From Microbaculum sp051390635 (lineage in GTDB: Bacteria; Pseudomonadota; Alphaproteobacteria; Rhizobiales; Tepidamorphaceae), in the NCBI RefSeq assembly GCF_051390635.1, contig NZ_JBPODT010000003.1, forward strand, positions 248,001 to 312,000: 64,000 bases of DNA, given 5' to 3'. The first letter of the stretch is position 1, and each line of letters begins with the position of its first letter. The notes below the pieces were generated by a model. It had not been told where the DNA came from. It did not search any database and worked only from the letters and a program-made list of their open reading frames with translations. Both the position numbers and the translations under genes were made by a program. This document shows, piece by piece, positions 8,947 to 17,634 of this stretch.

Positions 8947-9583
8947 TGCGGGCGGATCTCCGTGACACCGGACGCATAGCGCCGCGCGGATGCGCGGATC
9001 GGTGAAGGATTGTCTGGAATGGGGATGGGAGACCGAAGTCGCGACAGGTAGTCTCGCCGATTGGATCCGGCGTACTACACTGTCGACTTCGCCCGGGCGC
9101 TCCCGGCCTCAAACGTCAAGGGCCGTGGAACAAACGTGGCCGCAGTACATCCGTGCTGGCCGCGTCCCGGCTGTTGCGGCGGTGACGTCCGCGCAAACCA
9201 GCCTGTTCGTCCGGGATTGAGTGTAATATGGGGCTCGATCCGCCGATTGCAAGGGGCAGCATCCGCTGGCTTCATCTTTAAAGGCAATTCTGGAAAAACT
9301 GGTGCGCACTCCCGGCCGGAACTCGGCTATCGGGTCAACGACCTGAACCAGACCTTCGTCGGCGGGCTGCGCATCCAATGCCGACAGATCCCGAATCCAA
9401 GCTCTTTCATCGCTTTTGCAATCGCGCTTGAACTCGACGCAGGATTGCCCGCACGGATCAGTATTCTTAAGATGCATCGTTGGCTGAAGACACGGGGCCA
9501 ATTACGCGGCTGGCGTCGAACATCGCACTTGGACCACTAGCTGGATCCAGATACTCGAGTTACCAAAGTTCGAGCCGATCGAA
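8947..9583. other. Gap of about 640 bases without a recognisable gene
   Basis: Open frames up to 159 codons exist on both strands, but they have no family features, poor starts and a mixed codon pattern. The change in base composition after 8950 compared with the preceding GC-rich genes suggests the left edge of an accessory region. I see no tRNA, integrase or repeat that would mark an attachment site here. Confidence 0.5.
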
Positions 9584-10810
9584 ATGATGTTTGCAGCAAT
9601 TCTCAGATCCATCGTCCGGGACGGCAGTCTCTGCGTTATCGATTCCGCCGGCGTGTCACATGCGATCGGCGACGGTTCCCCTCCGGTAGCCACATTGCGC
9701 CTGACCTCGAAAGCGAGTGAATACACCCTTGCCCTAAATCCGGCTCTGTCGGTCGGCGAAGCCTACATGGACGGACGGCTGGTGATTGTGGATGGCAGTC
9801 TCTACGATTTTCTTGACGTGGTGGCGCGCAATTATGGCCTTTCCGGAAGCAACCCCTGGATTGATTTGCTTGAACGGCTGGGCAGGCGGCTGAAACAGGC
9901 GAACCCGATCGGCCGGGCACGGCAGAACGTGGCGCATCATTACGATCTCTCATCGGAGCTCTATGACACCTTTCTCGACCGCGACCGCCAATATTCCTGC
10001 GCCTACTTTGCGAATCCGGATGATTCGCTCGAAGCGGCACAGGAACGCAAGAAGCTGCATATCGCGGCGAAACTGAAACTTGATCGGCCCGGGCTGAGGG
10101 TTCTGGACATCGGATCGGGATGGGGCGGCCTCGGCTTGTATCTTGCCGAAACGTTCGGGGCCGATGTGACCGGCGTCACCCTGAGCACGGAACAACATGA
10201 GCACAGTATGCAGAGGGCGGCTGCTTCACCGGCCGGTTCGCGCGTGCGTTTCGATCTGCGCGACTACCGTGAGGTGGAAGGCCGGTTCGACCGGATCGTC
10301 TCGGTGGGGATGTTCGAGCATGTCGGCAAGAGAAATTATGCCGAATTCTTTGGCCGCATTCGTGCGCTGCTAAATGAGGACGGTGTCGCTTTGATCCACA
10401 CGATCGGCTATTCCGACGCGCCGGCGCCGATCAATCCGTTCATCCGCAAGTACATTTTTTCCGGCGCCGATCTTCCCTCGCTGTCGGAGATGGTCTCGGC
10501 GGTCGAACCGACCGGACTCCTTGTCGCCGACGTGGAGATCCTGCGGCTGCACTACGCCGAGACGCTGCGTCACTGGCGTGAGCGCTTCATGGCGCGAGCC
10601 GCGGAAGTCAGTGATCTCTATGACGAGCGCTTCGTGCGCATGTGGGAATACTATCTGGTGCTCTGCGAGATCGGCTTCCGACGACGCACGAACGTGGTTT
10701 TCCAGATGCAGCTTACCAAGCGTCTCGATGTCCTGCCGATGACGCGGGACTACATTGTCCGGCTCGAAGAAAGTTCCGTTTCGCAGCGGTCACTAACATC
10801 GGTTGGCTAG
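9584..10810 (+). CDS. cfa: Cyclopropane-fatty-acyl-phospholipid synthase
   Basis: SAM-dependent enzyme (408 residues) that adds a methylene bridge to unsaturated acyl chains of membrane phospholipids, a response linked to acid, salt and stationary-phase stress. The N-terminal 100 residues form the lipid-binding segment (GEAYMDGRLVIVDGSLYDFL). The core contains NVAHHYDLSSELYDTFLD, the SAM-binding loop VLDIGSGWGGLGLYLAE and IVSVGMFEHVG, all typical of the family. The codon use is less GC-biased than in 1-8946, and the neighbours are stress-type genes (cold shock, NhaA). It is closest in style to the second cfa-like paralogues common in rhizobia. Confidence 0.93.
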   Translation: MMFAAILRSIVRDGSLCVIDSAGVSHAIGDGSPPVATLRLTSKASEYTLALNPALSVGEAYMDGRLVIVDGSLYDFLDVVARNYGLSGSNPWIDLLERLGRRLKQANPIGRARQNVAHHYDLSSELYDTFLDRDRQYSCAYFANPDDSLEAAQERKKLHIAAKLKLDRPGLRVLDIGSGWGGLGLYLAETFGADVTGVTLSTEQHEHSMQRAAASPAGSRVRFDLRDYREVEGRFDRIVSVGMFEHVGKRNYAEFFGRIRALLNEDGVALIHTIGYSDAPAPINPFIRKYIFSGADLPSLSEMVSAVEPTGLLVADVEILRLHYAETLRHWRERFMARAAEVSDLYDERFVRMWEYYLVLCEIGFRRRTNVVFQMQLTKRLDVLPMTRDYIVRLEESSVSQRSLTSVG

Positions 10811-10955
10811 ATGAGTCTCACGCTGGGGTCCGCGCCGTCGCAGCACACATCAGCCGGTGGCAGTTGGGCCAACTTTAGGCGCGGGCATCCCTTGCAGCGA
10901 CGCCGCACGAGATGAGAAGCTGAAACCTAGCCACATCCCAGGTCGCAGGAGTCTC

Positions 10956-11804
10956 ATGTCGAACGGCCATGCAATGCTGATCCGATACGGCTATGAAATC
11001 TCCATAACCTGCGCGGAACCAACGCCGATAGTCTGTCTTCTAGGGGTGCATCCCGAAAGGGCTGCTGACGTGCGATCGGCGGAGGAGATGGTCACGCGGC
11101 CGAAGGTCGCGATCACCACATACCGGGATTTATACGGCAATTGCTGCCGCCGCCTCGTGGCGCCGCCGGGCGATTTTTCCCTCTCGGGGGATGGTACGAT
11201 CGAAGATCACGGGGAACCCGATCCGGTCTATTGGGATGCGGCCGAAATTCCTGTTGCCGACTTGCCGGACGACTGCCTCGTCTATCTGATGGGCAGCCGT
11301 TACTGCGAGACGGACAGGCTGAGCCAGATCGCCTGGGACATCTTCGGGCATGTCGGTCCAGGCTGGGGTCGCGTGCAAGCAATCTGCGACTTTGTCAACC
11401 AGCATATCAGCTTCAATTATATGAACGCCCGCGCCACCCGGACAGCATTCGACGCCTATCAGGAGGGCATCGGGGTATGCCGCGACTATGCGCATCTCGC
11501 CATCGCGTTCTGCCGCTGCATGAACATCCCGGCGCGCTACGTCAACGGATACCTCGGCGATATCGGCGTCCCCGTCCTTGACCCGATGGATTTCAGCGCG
11601 TGGATCGAAGTGTATCTCGGCGGCCGTTGGATGACGTTTGATCCCCGCAACAATGTGCCGCGCATTGGACGTATCGTCGTCGCGCGGGGGCGCGACGCCG
11701 TGGACACTCCGCTGATAAATTCATTCGGCCCACATGTCCTGAATTCATTCCGCGTGTGGACATACGATATCGATAATGTCCCTCCGTCCTTTGCAAGTTG
11801 TTGA
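10956..11804 (+). CDS. Transglutaminase-like cysteine protease superfamily protein
   Basis: A 282-residue protein with an N-terminal beta-rich region (residues 1-130) and a transglutaminase-like core. The catalytic cysteine lies in GIGVCRDYAHLAIAFCRCMN, and the following ARYVNGYLGDIGVP is typical of this bacterial subgroup. At the place where the canonical fold has the catalytic His (HAW), this protein reads DFSAWIEVYLGGRWMTFDP, with Ser. I believe this subgroup generally reads FSAW, so the residue may not mark a dead enzyme. The ATG at 10956 follows GGTCGCAGGAG. These genes often sit with cfa or glutamate-cysteine ligase-type genes. Substrate unknown. Confidence 0.85.
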   Translation: MSNGHAMLIRYGYEISITCAEPTPIVCLLGVHPERAADVRSAEEMVTRPKVAITTYRDLYGNCCRRLVAPPGDFSLSGDGTIEDHGEPDPVYWDAAEIPVADLPDDCLVYLMGSRYCETDRLSQIAWDIFGHVGPGWGRVQAICDFVNQHISFNYMNARATRTAFDAYQEGIGVCRDYAHLAIAFCRCMNIPARYVNGYLGDIGVPVLDPMDFSAWIEVYLGGRWMTFDPRNNVPRIGRIVVARGRDAVDTPLINSFGPHVLNSFRVWTYDIDNVPPSFASC

Positions 11805-12281
11805 ACCGGCCAAGGTCGCCGGGACAATCCCGACGTTTTCTGGCGCCATGGCAACTCATGGCGCTGAACGACAGTCGCAAATGCCGTGATGCAAGGTCCA
11901 CTGTTAGCCGGTTTGCAGATTTTGTTTCGGCGCTGCGGCGAAGGGCGAAAATGACAATTGAGCGCCATCGCGAGGGTTTCCCCCTGTCATATAATGACGC
12001 GCTCGACATTGTCCGGCGTGAGCGCCGAGCCTCGGCAATCTCACACCGGCCGACATCTACTTCGGATGCGGTCAAACAATCCTGTTGGAACGACAAAGGA
12101 TCGAGCGAGACACCAACAACCCGCGGTGCTTGCTGCGCCGCGAGGCGGCCGCCTAGAATGCCAACCCCGACGAGCCGGAGCCTCCAATTGATCCGCTTGC
12201 ACGCTACCCAAAGCCGTAGACGGCGGACAGTAGCTGAACTCGCATTTTCATCATCTCTCACAACCACTTGGAGAAGATCAA
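11805..12281. other. Gap of about 480 bases without a recognisable gene
   Basis: Several frames are open but none has a family match, a sound start or a consistent codon pattern. One candidate start is the ATG at 11951, which follows AGGGCGAAA and opens a peptide rich in Arg and Ser that runs through a later small gene; I consider it spurious. The end of the stretch holds the ribosome site of the next small gene. Confidence 0.45.
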
Positions 12282-12473
12282 ATGGGCGCACAAGAACGCT
12301 GGGACCAAAAGATGAACGCCGAATTCAATCCCGGATATTCGGCCCCCGATTATCCCCATACGGATGCGCGAGTTGCCAATGCCGCGGAGTTTGCTGCCTT
12401 TCAGCTATTCAAGATTCGTGAGGCCATGGAGGGGATCAGGGAGTCGCTTGGCGAAATCGCCAAGAACCGTTGA
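12282..12473 (+). CDS. Small hypothetical protein, 63 aa
   Basis: Starts at an ATG 8 bases after a good ribosome site (TTGGAGAAG). The peptide is soluble: an N-terminal aromatic and proline-rich part (FNPGYSAPDYPHTDARVANA) and a C-terminal amphipathic helix (FAAFQLFKIREAMEGIRESL). No family is recognised. The next small, frameshifted gene begins 11 bases after its stop, so the two look like one transcript that ends near 12740. Confidence 0.6.
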   Translation: MGAQERWDQKMNAEFNPGYSAPDYPHTDARVANAAEFAAFQLFKIREAMEGIRESLGEIAKNR

Positions 12474-12483
12474 GGGCCCACCA

Positions 12484-12676
12484 ATGAGTGGGGGCACGCC
12501 TGGTTTCGACATCACTTCGTTCCATAACTGGAACGCGGTCCAAAGCGGCATTTCGGCCTCGAGAATGTTGTCGCCCTCCAAGGGTGGGGGCGGAGGGGGG
12601 CTTCATCCGGTTCTTATTCGGTTCGCGCTTGGGTGGCGGCGGCTTCGCAATTGGCCTACCGGTCGCCGCAAACTAA
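12484..12676 (+). pseudogene. Small Gly-rich protein gene with an apparent +1 frameshift in a poly-G tract
   Basis: From the ATG at 12484 the frame reads MSGGTPGFDITSFHNWNAVQ and then SGISASRMLSPSKGGGGGG to 12600. Beyond that it turns into low-quality sequence. Shifting by one base at 12601 continues as FIRFLFGSRLGGGGFAIG and then LPVAAN, followed by TAA at 12674. The joined product (about 63 aa) has a coherent Gly-rich hydrophobic tail. The break lies right after GGTGGGGGCGGAGGGGGG (12583-12600), a tract where slippage, mutation or a sequencing error is likely. Function unknown. Confidence 0.5.
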
Positions 12677-12743
12677 GTTCCTATTCGCGGCGGCCGCTCA
12701 CGTGTCGGCGCCATCCGGACCAGCTCCCGTGTCGCCTAACAAA

Positions 12744-12772
12744 AAACCCGGCGGACCGATGCCGCCGGGTTT
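12744..12772 (-). terminator. Rho-independent terminator of the cold-shock gene
   Basis: An 11-bp perfect stem (AAACCCGGCGG at 12744-12754 and CCGCCGGGTTT at 12762-12772) with a 7-nt loop. On the minus strand it is followed by six T residues (the A run at 12741-12746), as expected downstream of the leftward cold-shock gene. It also faces the end of the rightward small genes and may act on both transcripts. Confidence 0.85.
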
Positions 12773-12820
12773 CAGATCTTCGGACGCCGGCTCTGCCGGA
12801 CGCCGTTGAAGCGATTGCGT

Positions 12821-13033
12821 TCAGGCAACCATTTGTACGTTGCTGGCCGCCGTCTTTCCGCTGCGCGGATCAGTCTTCACATCGAAGTTGAGCTTCTGAC
12901 CTTCAGCCAGGCCGCGAAGGCCTGCGTCTTCAAGCGCGGTCGCATGGATAAAGACATCCGGCGAGCCATCTTCCGGCTGAATGAAGCCGTAGCCGCGAGA
13001 CGAGTTGTAGAATTTCACGGAACCCGTTTTCAT
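12821..13033 (-). CDS. Cold-shock domain protein (CspA family)
   Basis: A 70-residue single-domain nucleic-acid chaperone. The RNP1-like motif appears as SSRGYGFIQPEDG and the RNP2-like motif as DVFIHATAL, with the conserved start MKTGSVKFYN. It binds single-stranded RNA/DNA and typically melts mRNA structure under cold or other stress. The start is the ATG at 13031-13033, behind AAAGGAAG. Upstream lies an unusually AT-rich stretch of about 150 bases that could be a long leader of the kind that controls csp mRNAs. Confidence 0.95.
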   Translation of the reverse strand: MKTGSVKFYNSSRGYGFIQPEDGSPDVFIHATALEDAGLRGLAEGQKLNFDVKTDPRSGKTAASNVQMVA

Positions 13034-13391
13034 GGGATCTTCCTTTACTTGGAGCGCGAACGTGCGCCATCGGCCGCGCGACAACCGCGCGGCGGATATC
13101 CGAATTCAGCTATGTCTTGGAGGGAAATCCCGTTGGGGACAGCCTGCAAGTCAGGCCAAGAGCGAACGATAATTAGATATTTCACTTTGGTATAAAAGTC
13201 AATCCGAATTATCAATTTTTAGAATATATTGAGAAGTCTGAAATTTTTTCAATCTATTGACGATTAATAGTATTGTCAGATCTAAAAAACTTTTGAGGTT
13301 GTGATAAAAATTAGTGAGATATCGGAATTAAGCTAGGCCTTCAGTCCGTTTCCTGTCCCCAAAGGGGGCGATCGATCAGCCGGACGGGAAA
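13034..13391 (-). promoter_or_regulatory. AT-rich leader and promoter region of the cold-shock gene
   Basis: About 360 bases separate the cold-shock start from the end of nhaA. Bases 13170-13330 are strikingly rich in A and T in an otherwise GC-rich genome. Several T-rich and A-rich runs there could fold or act as promoter elements for the leftward cold-shock gene. cspA mRNAs are known to have long structured 5' leaders; that this is one is inference. No separate gene was seen. Confidence 0.4.
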
Positions 13392-14708
13392 TCAAGTTGC
13401 CGGTCTGCGGGACGTCAGCCAGACCAGCATCGAAAGGCCAAGGGCGGCCGAAATCACCGACCCGAAGAGAATCCCGATCTTCGCCGCATCGATCATCGCA
13501 GGGGAATAGGCCAGGCCAGCGATGAACACCGCCATCGTAAAGCCGATCCCGGTCAAGAATGCCCCGGCAGTCATGAAACGCCAACTCAGGTCCGGCACCT
13601 TTGTTGCCAAGCCGATGCGGGCGGCAAGCCAGCTGAAGGCCAAGACGCCGATCGGTTTGCCGAGAACCAGGCCAACAAAGATCGCCACGGAAACCGACTG
13701 CCCCATGTCGGCGGCGGAGATCGATACGCCGGCATTGGCCAGCGCGAAGATCGGCATGATCACAAATCCCGCCCAGGGATGAAGCATCAGCTCCAAACGC
13801 TCCACCGGCGAAAGCGACTCGGTGACGGCTATGCCCGCCCTTCGCAAGTCGCGACGGTCGGCGTTATCTCCGCTCCAATGCTCGCCGACCGGGTAGGAGA
13901 GCACGCGTTCGAGAATGCCGCGCAACCGCGCATCGCTCACCCATGCTCGTGTCGGTGTCATCAGGCCGAGAACGACGCCAGCTACCGTCGCATGGATGCC
14001 CGAGGCATCGATGAACAACCAGATTATGCCTCCGAAAAGAAAATAGAGGGGGATGCTCCTGATCCCGACGCGAGCCGAGGCAGCAACTACGGCAAGCCCG
14101 GCGATCCCGAGGCCGAGCGCACCCCAATTCAAGGCCTCGCCGTAACCCACCGCCACGACCAGGATGGCCCCGACATCATCGAAGATTGCCAGGGACAGCA
14201 AGAACAGTCGCAGACTGGGCGGGATGCGATTGCCAAAGAGTGCGAGGCACCCGATGACGAAGGCCGTGTCGGTCGCCATCACGGTCCCCCACCCGTGCGC
14301 CCCGGGCTTGCCTGTCATGAATGCGAGATAGAGAAATACGGGAACGAGCATACCACCGACGGCACCGGCCAAAGGCAACGCCGCCAAGCGGGGGTGCCGC
14401 AGCTCGCCGAGGACCAGCTCTCGCTTGAGCTCCAGGGCAATGACGAAGAAGAAGAACGTCATCAACCCGTCATTGATCCAGTGCTGCAGCGATCGGCTGA
14501 AGTCCCATGGGCCGAAATGGAGGCCGATCGGCGTCTCCCAGAAGGCCAGGAAAGGACCGGACCACGGCGAGTTGGCCAGGGCCATTCCGGCGGTTGCCGC
14601 AAGGAGCAGCAGAAGGCCGGTCGCGGCTTCGACCTTCAGGAACCGCGCAAAGGGTACGGTGAACCGGTCGGCCAACTCATGCGGAAGATCTGGATTGTCC
14701 ACCGCCAT
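13392..14708 (-). CDS. nhaA: Na+/H+ antiporter NhaA
   Basis: Inner-membrane antiporter (438 residues, about 12 helices) that exchanges sodium for protons and supports growth at high salt or alkaline pH. The family hallmarks are present: the paired aspartates in LAIFDDVGAILVVAVGY, the ATDTAFVIGCLALFG segment, and the early INDGLMTFFFFVIALELKRE helix. It has the slightly extended C-terminal loop (residues 270-310, rich in Asp and Arg) seen in many alphaproteobacterial copies. It is a single gene among stress-type genes in an accessory-looking stretch. Confidence 0.96.
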   Translation of the reverse strand: MAVDNPDLPHELADRFTVPFARFLKVEAATGLLLLLAATAGMALANSPWSGPFLAFWETPIGLHFGPWDFSRSLQHWINDGLMTFFFFVIALELKRELVLGELRHPRLAALPLAGAVGGMLVPVFLYLAFMTGKPGAHGWGTVMATDTAFVIGCLALFGNRIPPSLRLFLLSLAIFDDVGAILVVAVGYGEALNWGALGLGIAGLAVVAASARVGIRSIPLYFLFGGIIWLFIDASGIHATVAGVVLGLMTPTRAWVSDARLRGILERVLSYPVGEHWSGDNADRRDLRRAGIAVTESLSPVERLELMLHPWAGFVIMPIFALANAGVSISAADMGQSVSVAIFVGLVLGKPIGVLAFSWLAARIGLATKVPDLSWRFMTAGAFLTGIGFTMAVFIAGLAYSPAMIDAAKIGILFGSVISAALGLSMLVWLTSRRPAT

Positions 14709-14920
14709 CTTGCCGGTGTCCTTTCAATTTGCACTGTTCTCCGGTCCGGACATCACGACGTATCCCACCGCCTGCGAATTCACTGTCCGATGGGTGCTTG
14801 AGCGAAGATACCTTCCACCGCGCCCCGTTTCAGTCGCGTGCGTCGTCCTTGTAGTCGCACAGAAAGCGGGCGCTCGGTTCGGTGCATTCTCTTCCGTCAA
14901 GCCGCCTTTTCCGAATCCGG

Positions 14921-16189
14921 TTAGTGCAAACGCTCTTTCAATCGTGAGAGCACCTCTTCCAGGATCGAGATCGCTTCGCGCCGGTCCCGCTTCGTCAGAT
15001 CAACGAGCACGCGCAGGCCGTCGCGTTCCCGAATGATGACCCTGTCGTCCTTGGCAAGCTCATCATAGGTGTCGACGATCCTGTAGCTGTTGATCAGTCG
15101 CGCAAATCCTTTCAGCGTGATCGGCGGCTGAGGTTCGGTGAGAACCACGTCTTTTACCAACGCATTCGTCTCGTAGGACAGGAGAATGCTCCCGGGTTCC
15201 GCGGCGGACTGAAGCCGAGCTGCAAGATTTACCTCGCGGCCGATAATCGTGTAGTCGAAGCGGTCGTGGCTGCCGAAATTCCCCACAGTGCAAAATCCGG
15301 TGGAGATCCCCATTCGGACATGAAATGGCCGCTGCAGGCCCCGGTCGCGCCATTCCTGCTCGAGTTCCCGCATCCGGCATTGCATCGATATCGCCATCTT
15401 GACGCACGTTTCGGCATCCTCTTTGACCCCCCTGGTTTCCGGGTCGCCGAAAAACAGCAGCATCGCGTCGCCGATGTATTTGTCGATGGTTGCTCCGTAC
15501 CGAAAAGCGATTCCCGACATCTCGGACAAATAGTGATTCAGAACGTCCGTCAGTTCCTCGGGTTCCATGTCGTCGGTGGCTTCGGTGAAGGCGGCTATGT
15601 CCGAAAAGAAGACAGTAAGCTTCTTGCGCTTCGAGGGTATTTCCACATTCTGATCCCTCCCGAAAACCGATTGATAGATCTGTGGCGACAGGTATTTCGA
15701 CAGTTTGGATGACAATGTTGCCAACTTCCGGTTGGTCTGTTCCGCTTGCCGCCTGCCTTCGAGAACGGCGCGCTCCGCCTGCTTCTGCTCCGTCACGTCG
15801 GTCATCACCGTGACCGTGCCTCCATCTACAGCGTCGCGACGCCACACCCTGTAGATCCGGCCATCGGGGGTATGGTCTTCGAAACTCTTGCTGGAGGGGT
15901 TCCGCAGCCCGTCCAGCCGATCCGCGATAAGCGCATCGACGTCGCCTTCGCCATAGTATCCTCTGCCGGCCAGCCAATTCAGGAAGGCGGCATAGGGTTC
16001 TCCTGGTCGAAGCAAGTCCAAGGGAGCGCCGTACATTTCTATTAAATTGTTGTTGCAGCATACAATATTCATATGCCTGTCCGTATAGATGAGTGCGCCG
16101 GTAATATGTTCTAGGACTACCTTTAATTGCTCCGCTGAATCAATTTCGTCTTTCAAGAAGGGTGCATTGATGGCTTGTCTCTGTTTCAT
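14921..16189 (-). CDS. PAS domain-containing class III adenylyl cyclase
   Basis: Cytoplasmic 422-residue enzyme predicted to make cAMP. A PAS_7-like domain (about residues 25-135, with EMYGAPLDLLRPGEPY) is followed by a coiled linker (138-180) and a class III cyclase domain (190-400). Metal-binding aspartates are D197 (FFSDIAAFT) and D241 (IGDAMLLFF). The adenine-selecting pair Lys237 and Asp312 (within FDYTIIGREVNLAARL), plus Asn321 and Arg325, are all present, so the enzyme looks active and ATP-specific. The signal seen by the PAS domain is unknown. It is transcribed toward nhaA, with a 212-base gap. Confidence 0.9.
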   Translation of the reverse strand: MKQRQAINAPFLKDEIDSAEQLKVVLEHITGALIYTDRHMNIVCCNNNLIEMYGAPLDLLRPGEPYAAFLNWLAGRGYYGEGDVDALIADRLDGLRNPSSKSFEDHTPDGRIYRVWRRDAVDGGTVTVMTDVTEQKQAERAVLEGRRQAEQTNRKLATLSSKLSKYLSPQIYQSVFGRDQNVEIPSKRKKLTVFFSDIAAFTEATDDMEPEELTDVLNHYLSEMSGIAFRYGATIDKYIGDAMLLFFGDPETRGVKEDAETCVKMAISMQCRMRELEQEWRDRGLQRPFHVRMGISTGFCTVGNFGSHDRFDYTIIGREVNLAARLQSAAEPGSILLSYETNALVKDVVLTEPQPPITLKGFARLINSYRIVDTYDELAKDDRVIIRERDGLRVLVDLTKRDRREAISILEEVLSRLKERLH

Positions 16190-16392
16190 GACAGGGAGTT
16201 TTCCCTTATTTAATTACATATTTCATTCGTTTAATAGAATTGTTGATTTTTATTATGTTAATATTATTTTTAGAATTAAATTATATTGGAAATCGAGATA
16301 TATGTTTCTCTATATTCGGAGTAAATAATTAAATCCGAGCCGATGATTTAACTTGATCCGGGCGGACGTATTCTGCATTCCGGAGAATGTCA

Positions 16393-16551
16393 CTATTTCA
16401 GGCCGAATTTCTGAGTGCCGGTCTTGCCCGACTGGAACATCTCGGACTGGCGAAGATACTTCGGTCCGGCGAGTTTTTTTGTTTTCTTTTCGGCAGCCTT
16501 CTGCTTCTTCGGTTCCTTGGCGCTGCGTTTCTGGCCTTTTGCCATGGTCAT
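16393..16551 (-). CDS. Small basic Lys-rich protein, 52 aa
   Basis: Reads MTMAKGQKRSAKEPKKQKAA at its start: a highly charged Lys-rich first half and a second half with GPKYLRQSEMFQSGKTGTQK. It resembles small basic proteins of unknown role found in rhizobia. The start at 16551 overlaps the stop of the upstream gene by 4 bases (ATGA), which indicates translational coupling; an alternative ATG two codons later is also possible. It is the last of six small leftward genes. Confidence 0.6.
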   Translation of the reverse strand: MTMAKGQKRSAKEPKKQKAAEKKTKKLAGPKYLRQSEMFQSGKTGTQKFGLK

Positions 16552-16889
16552 TCATCCTTGCTCGGTGGGGCTTGCGTATCTGTAGGGTTGTATGTCGGCG
16601 GCGCCAGCAGTCGCTCGAAGTCTTCCAATAGATTGGCGATGAGCGTTTTGCGCCGGGGGTCCTGTGCTTGCGGCGTTGCCGCGAAGAGCGTGAGCAGATA
16701 GCGCGCCTTCTCCACCGCCTGGCCCCAGTTCGCCGCTGGCGCGGAGACCAGGAATTTTTCGAGCTCTTCCTGGCGGGCCTTGAGCCTGGCGCCGTCGGCC
16801 GCGACCTCGTTGACCAGCCGCCGCAATTCGGTAGCCTTTTGCGCGACCATCCCGCGATGCTTGTCGAGCTCGATGGTGTGATACGTCAT
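16548..16889 (-). CDS. Small helical hypothetical protein, 113 aa
   Basis: Soluble, mostly alpha-helical protein. Residues 5-45 have a coiled-coil pattern (KATELRRLVNEVAADGARLK), followed by ARYLLTLFAATPQAQDPRRK and a Pro/Thr-rich tail. No family is recognised. The start is the ATG at 16889, because the frame further upstream is Arg-rich and lacks a start signal. It follows a 49-residue membrane peptide gene by 11 bases and overlaps the next gene by 4 bases. Confidence 0.6.
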   Translation of the reverse strand: MTYHTIELDKHRGMVAQKATELRRLVNEVAADGARLKARQEELEKFLVSAPAANWGQAVEKARYLLTLFAATPQAQDPRRKTLIANLLEDFERLLAPPTYNPTDTQAPPSKDE

Positions 16890-16900
16890 GATGGCCTCGA

Positions 16901-17050
16901 TTACCAGGACAAGACCCCGGAACTGTTCATCGCTTCGATGGCGCCGTCTGGCACCAGCAGCAGGCAAATGCCTGTCATGACCACAATGGTCAGAAAGGAA
17001 TAAAAGCAGGACGCCCGCTTGGCGCCGGTATCAAGCCGATCGAAGTGCAT
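16901..17050 (-). CDS. Single-span membrane peptide, 49 aa
   Basis: A short gene starting at the ATG of 17048-17050, 8 bases behind GGAGA. The N-terminus is basic (MHFDRLDTGAKRAS), then comes one membrane segment of about 20 residues (FYSFLTIVVMTGICLLLVPD) and a short polar tail. The positive-inside rule puts the N-terminus in the cytoplasm. It lies in the middle of a leftward set of small genes with spacings of 3 and 11 bases. Function unknown. Confidence 0.6.
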   Translation of the reverse strand: MHFDRLDTGAKRASCFYSFLTIVVMTGICLLLVPDGAIEAMNSSGVLSW

Positions 17051-17053
17051 CGT

Positions 17054-17341
17054 TCACGTCTCCGTGGTTCGATTGTCTCGCTCTTTCTTGTCCGGCAGCA
17101 GCCGCGCCGCGCGGACGACCGGCGCCGCGATTGGAACGAGTTGGTAGGAGCTGGGGCCGCGTCCGGCCTTGGGAAGCACGATCGACGTCGATAGGACGCG
17201 AAAGGCGAGGAACGACAGTCCCTCAATGGCCTCTTCGACGGTAACCACCTCGTAGCTTCCCGCTGCCTGGTCGCGACCGAGGCCTTCGACGAAGAACGGC
17301 TCTGCGAATGTCACGATATCTCGGGAAACACGTTCGCCCAC
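17054..17341 (-). CDS. Small hypothetical protein, 95 aa, rhizobial type
   Basis: Starts at a GTG with AGGAA 11 bases upstream. The pattern DIVTFAEPFFVEGLGRDQAA then GSYEVVTVEEAIEGLSFLAF matches a widespread group of uncharacterised small proteins in Bradyrhizobium and relatives (VTFxxPFxLxGxxxxLPAGxYxVETDEE-LLEGISF type), which look like short beta-rich domains. Its stop is 3 bases before the membrane peptide gene. No function is known for the group. Confidence 0.65.
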   Translation of the reverse strand: MGERVSRDIVTFAEPFFVEGLGRDQAAGSYEVVTVEEAIEGLSFLAFRVLSTSIVLPKAGRGPSSYQLVPIAAPVVRAARLLPDKKERDNRTTET

Positions 17342-17356
17342 CTGAATTGACCGTTC

Positions 17357-17590
17357 CTAGGACTCGATGTCTATCAGCCAGCAGTCGACGTCCCGTTTCG
17401 CCTGGCCGGGGGGGAGGTTGTAGCGGCTCCCGACGGTGGTGATTAGATCGGCGGTCGTCGCTATGCGGGCGTAGTCGGCCGTGGTCAGCCGCTCCCATTT
17501 GGCTTGGGCTGCGCCAATATGGTGTCGAATGATCTGGCGACTGCTGGTTTTTCGAGCAGTCGTTCGGACCGGTTCAGTGTCATTGAACAT
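17357..17590 (-). CDS. CsbD-like small stress protein, 77 aa
   Basis: The segment AAQAKWERLTTADYARIATT then ADLITTVGSRYNLPPGQAKR has the layout of the CsbD/YjbJ fold (KxKWGKLTDDDL...I..RxxLxGxLQxRYGxxxEQAxxxVxxF), so a CsbD-like stress-response role is likely. It differs from typical members by an Arg-rich N-terminus and a Cys-Trp end. The ribosome site before the ATG at 17590 is weak. It lies between two other small genes in the same direction. Confidence 0.6.
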   Translation of the reverse strand: MFNDTEPVRTTARKTSSRQIIRHHIGAAQAKWERLTTADYARIATTADLITTVGSRYNLPPGQAKRDVDCWLIDIES

Positions 17591-17634
17591 CGAAATATCC
17601 ACGCGTTCCGTTGTGATGTTTTGGACCGGGTGGC

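Noticed and set aside
9061..9540. Possible 159-codon gene in the gap after the DUF1045 gene
   Set aside because: No ribosome site, no motif, and a composition unlike a gene of this genome. Both strands are equally unconvincing.
11798..12421. Open frame of 207 codons before the small genes
   Set aside because: The composition is Arg/Ser/Thr-rich, there is no start signal, and it overlaps a better small gene at 12282.
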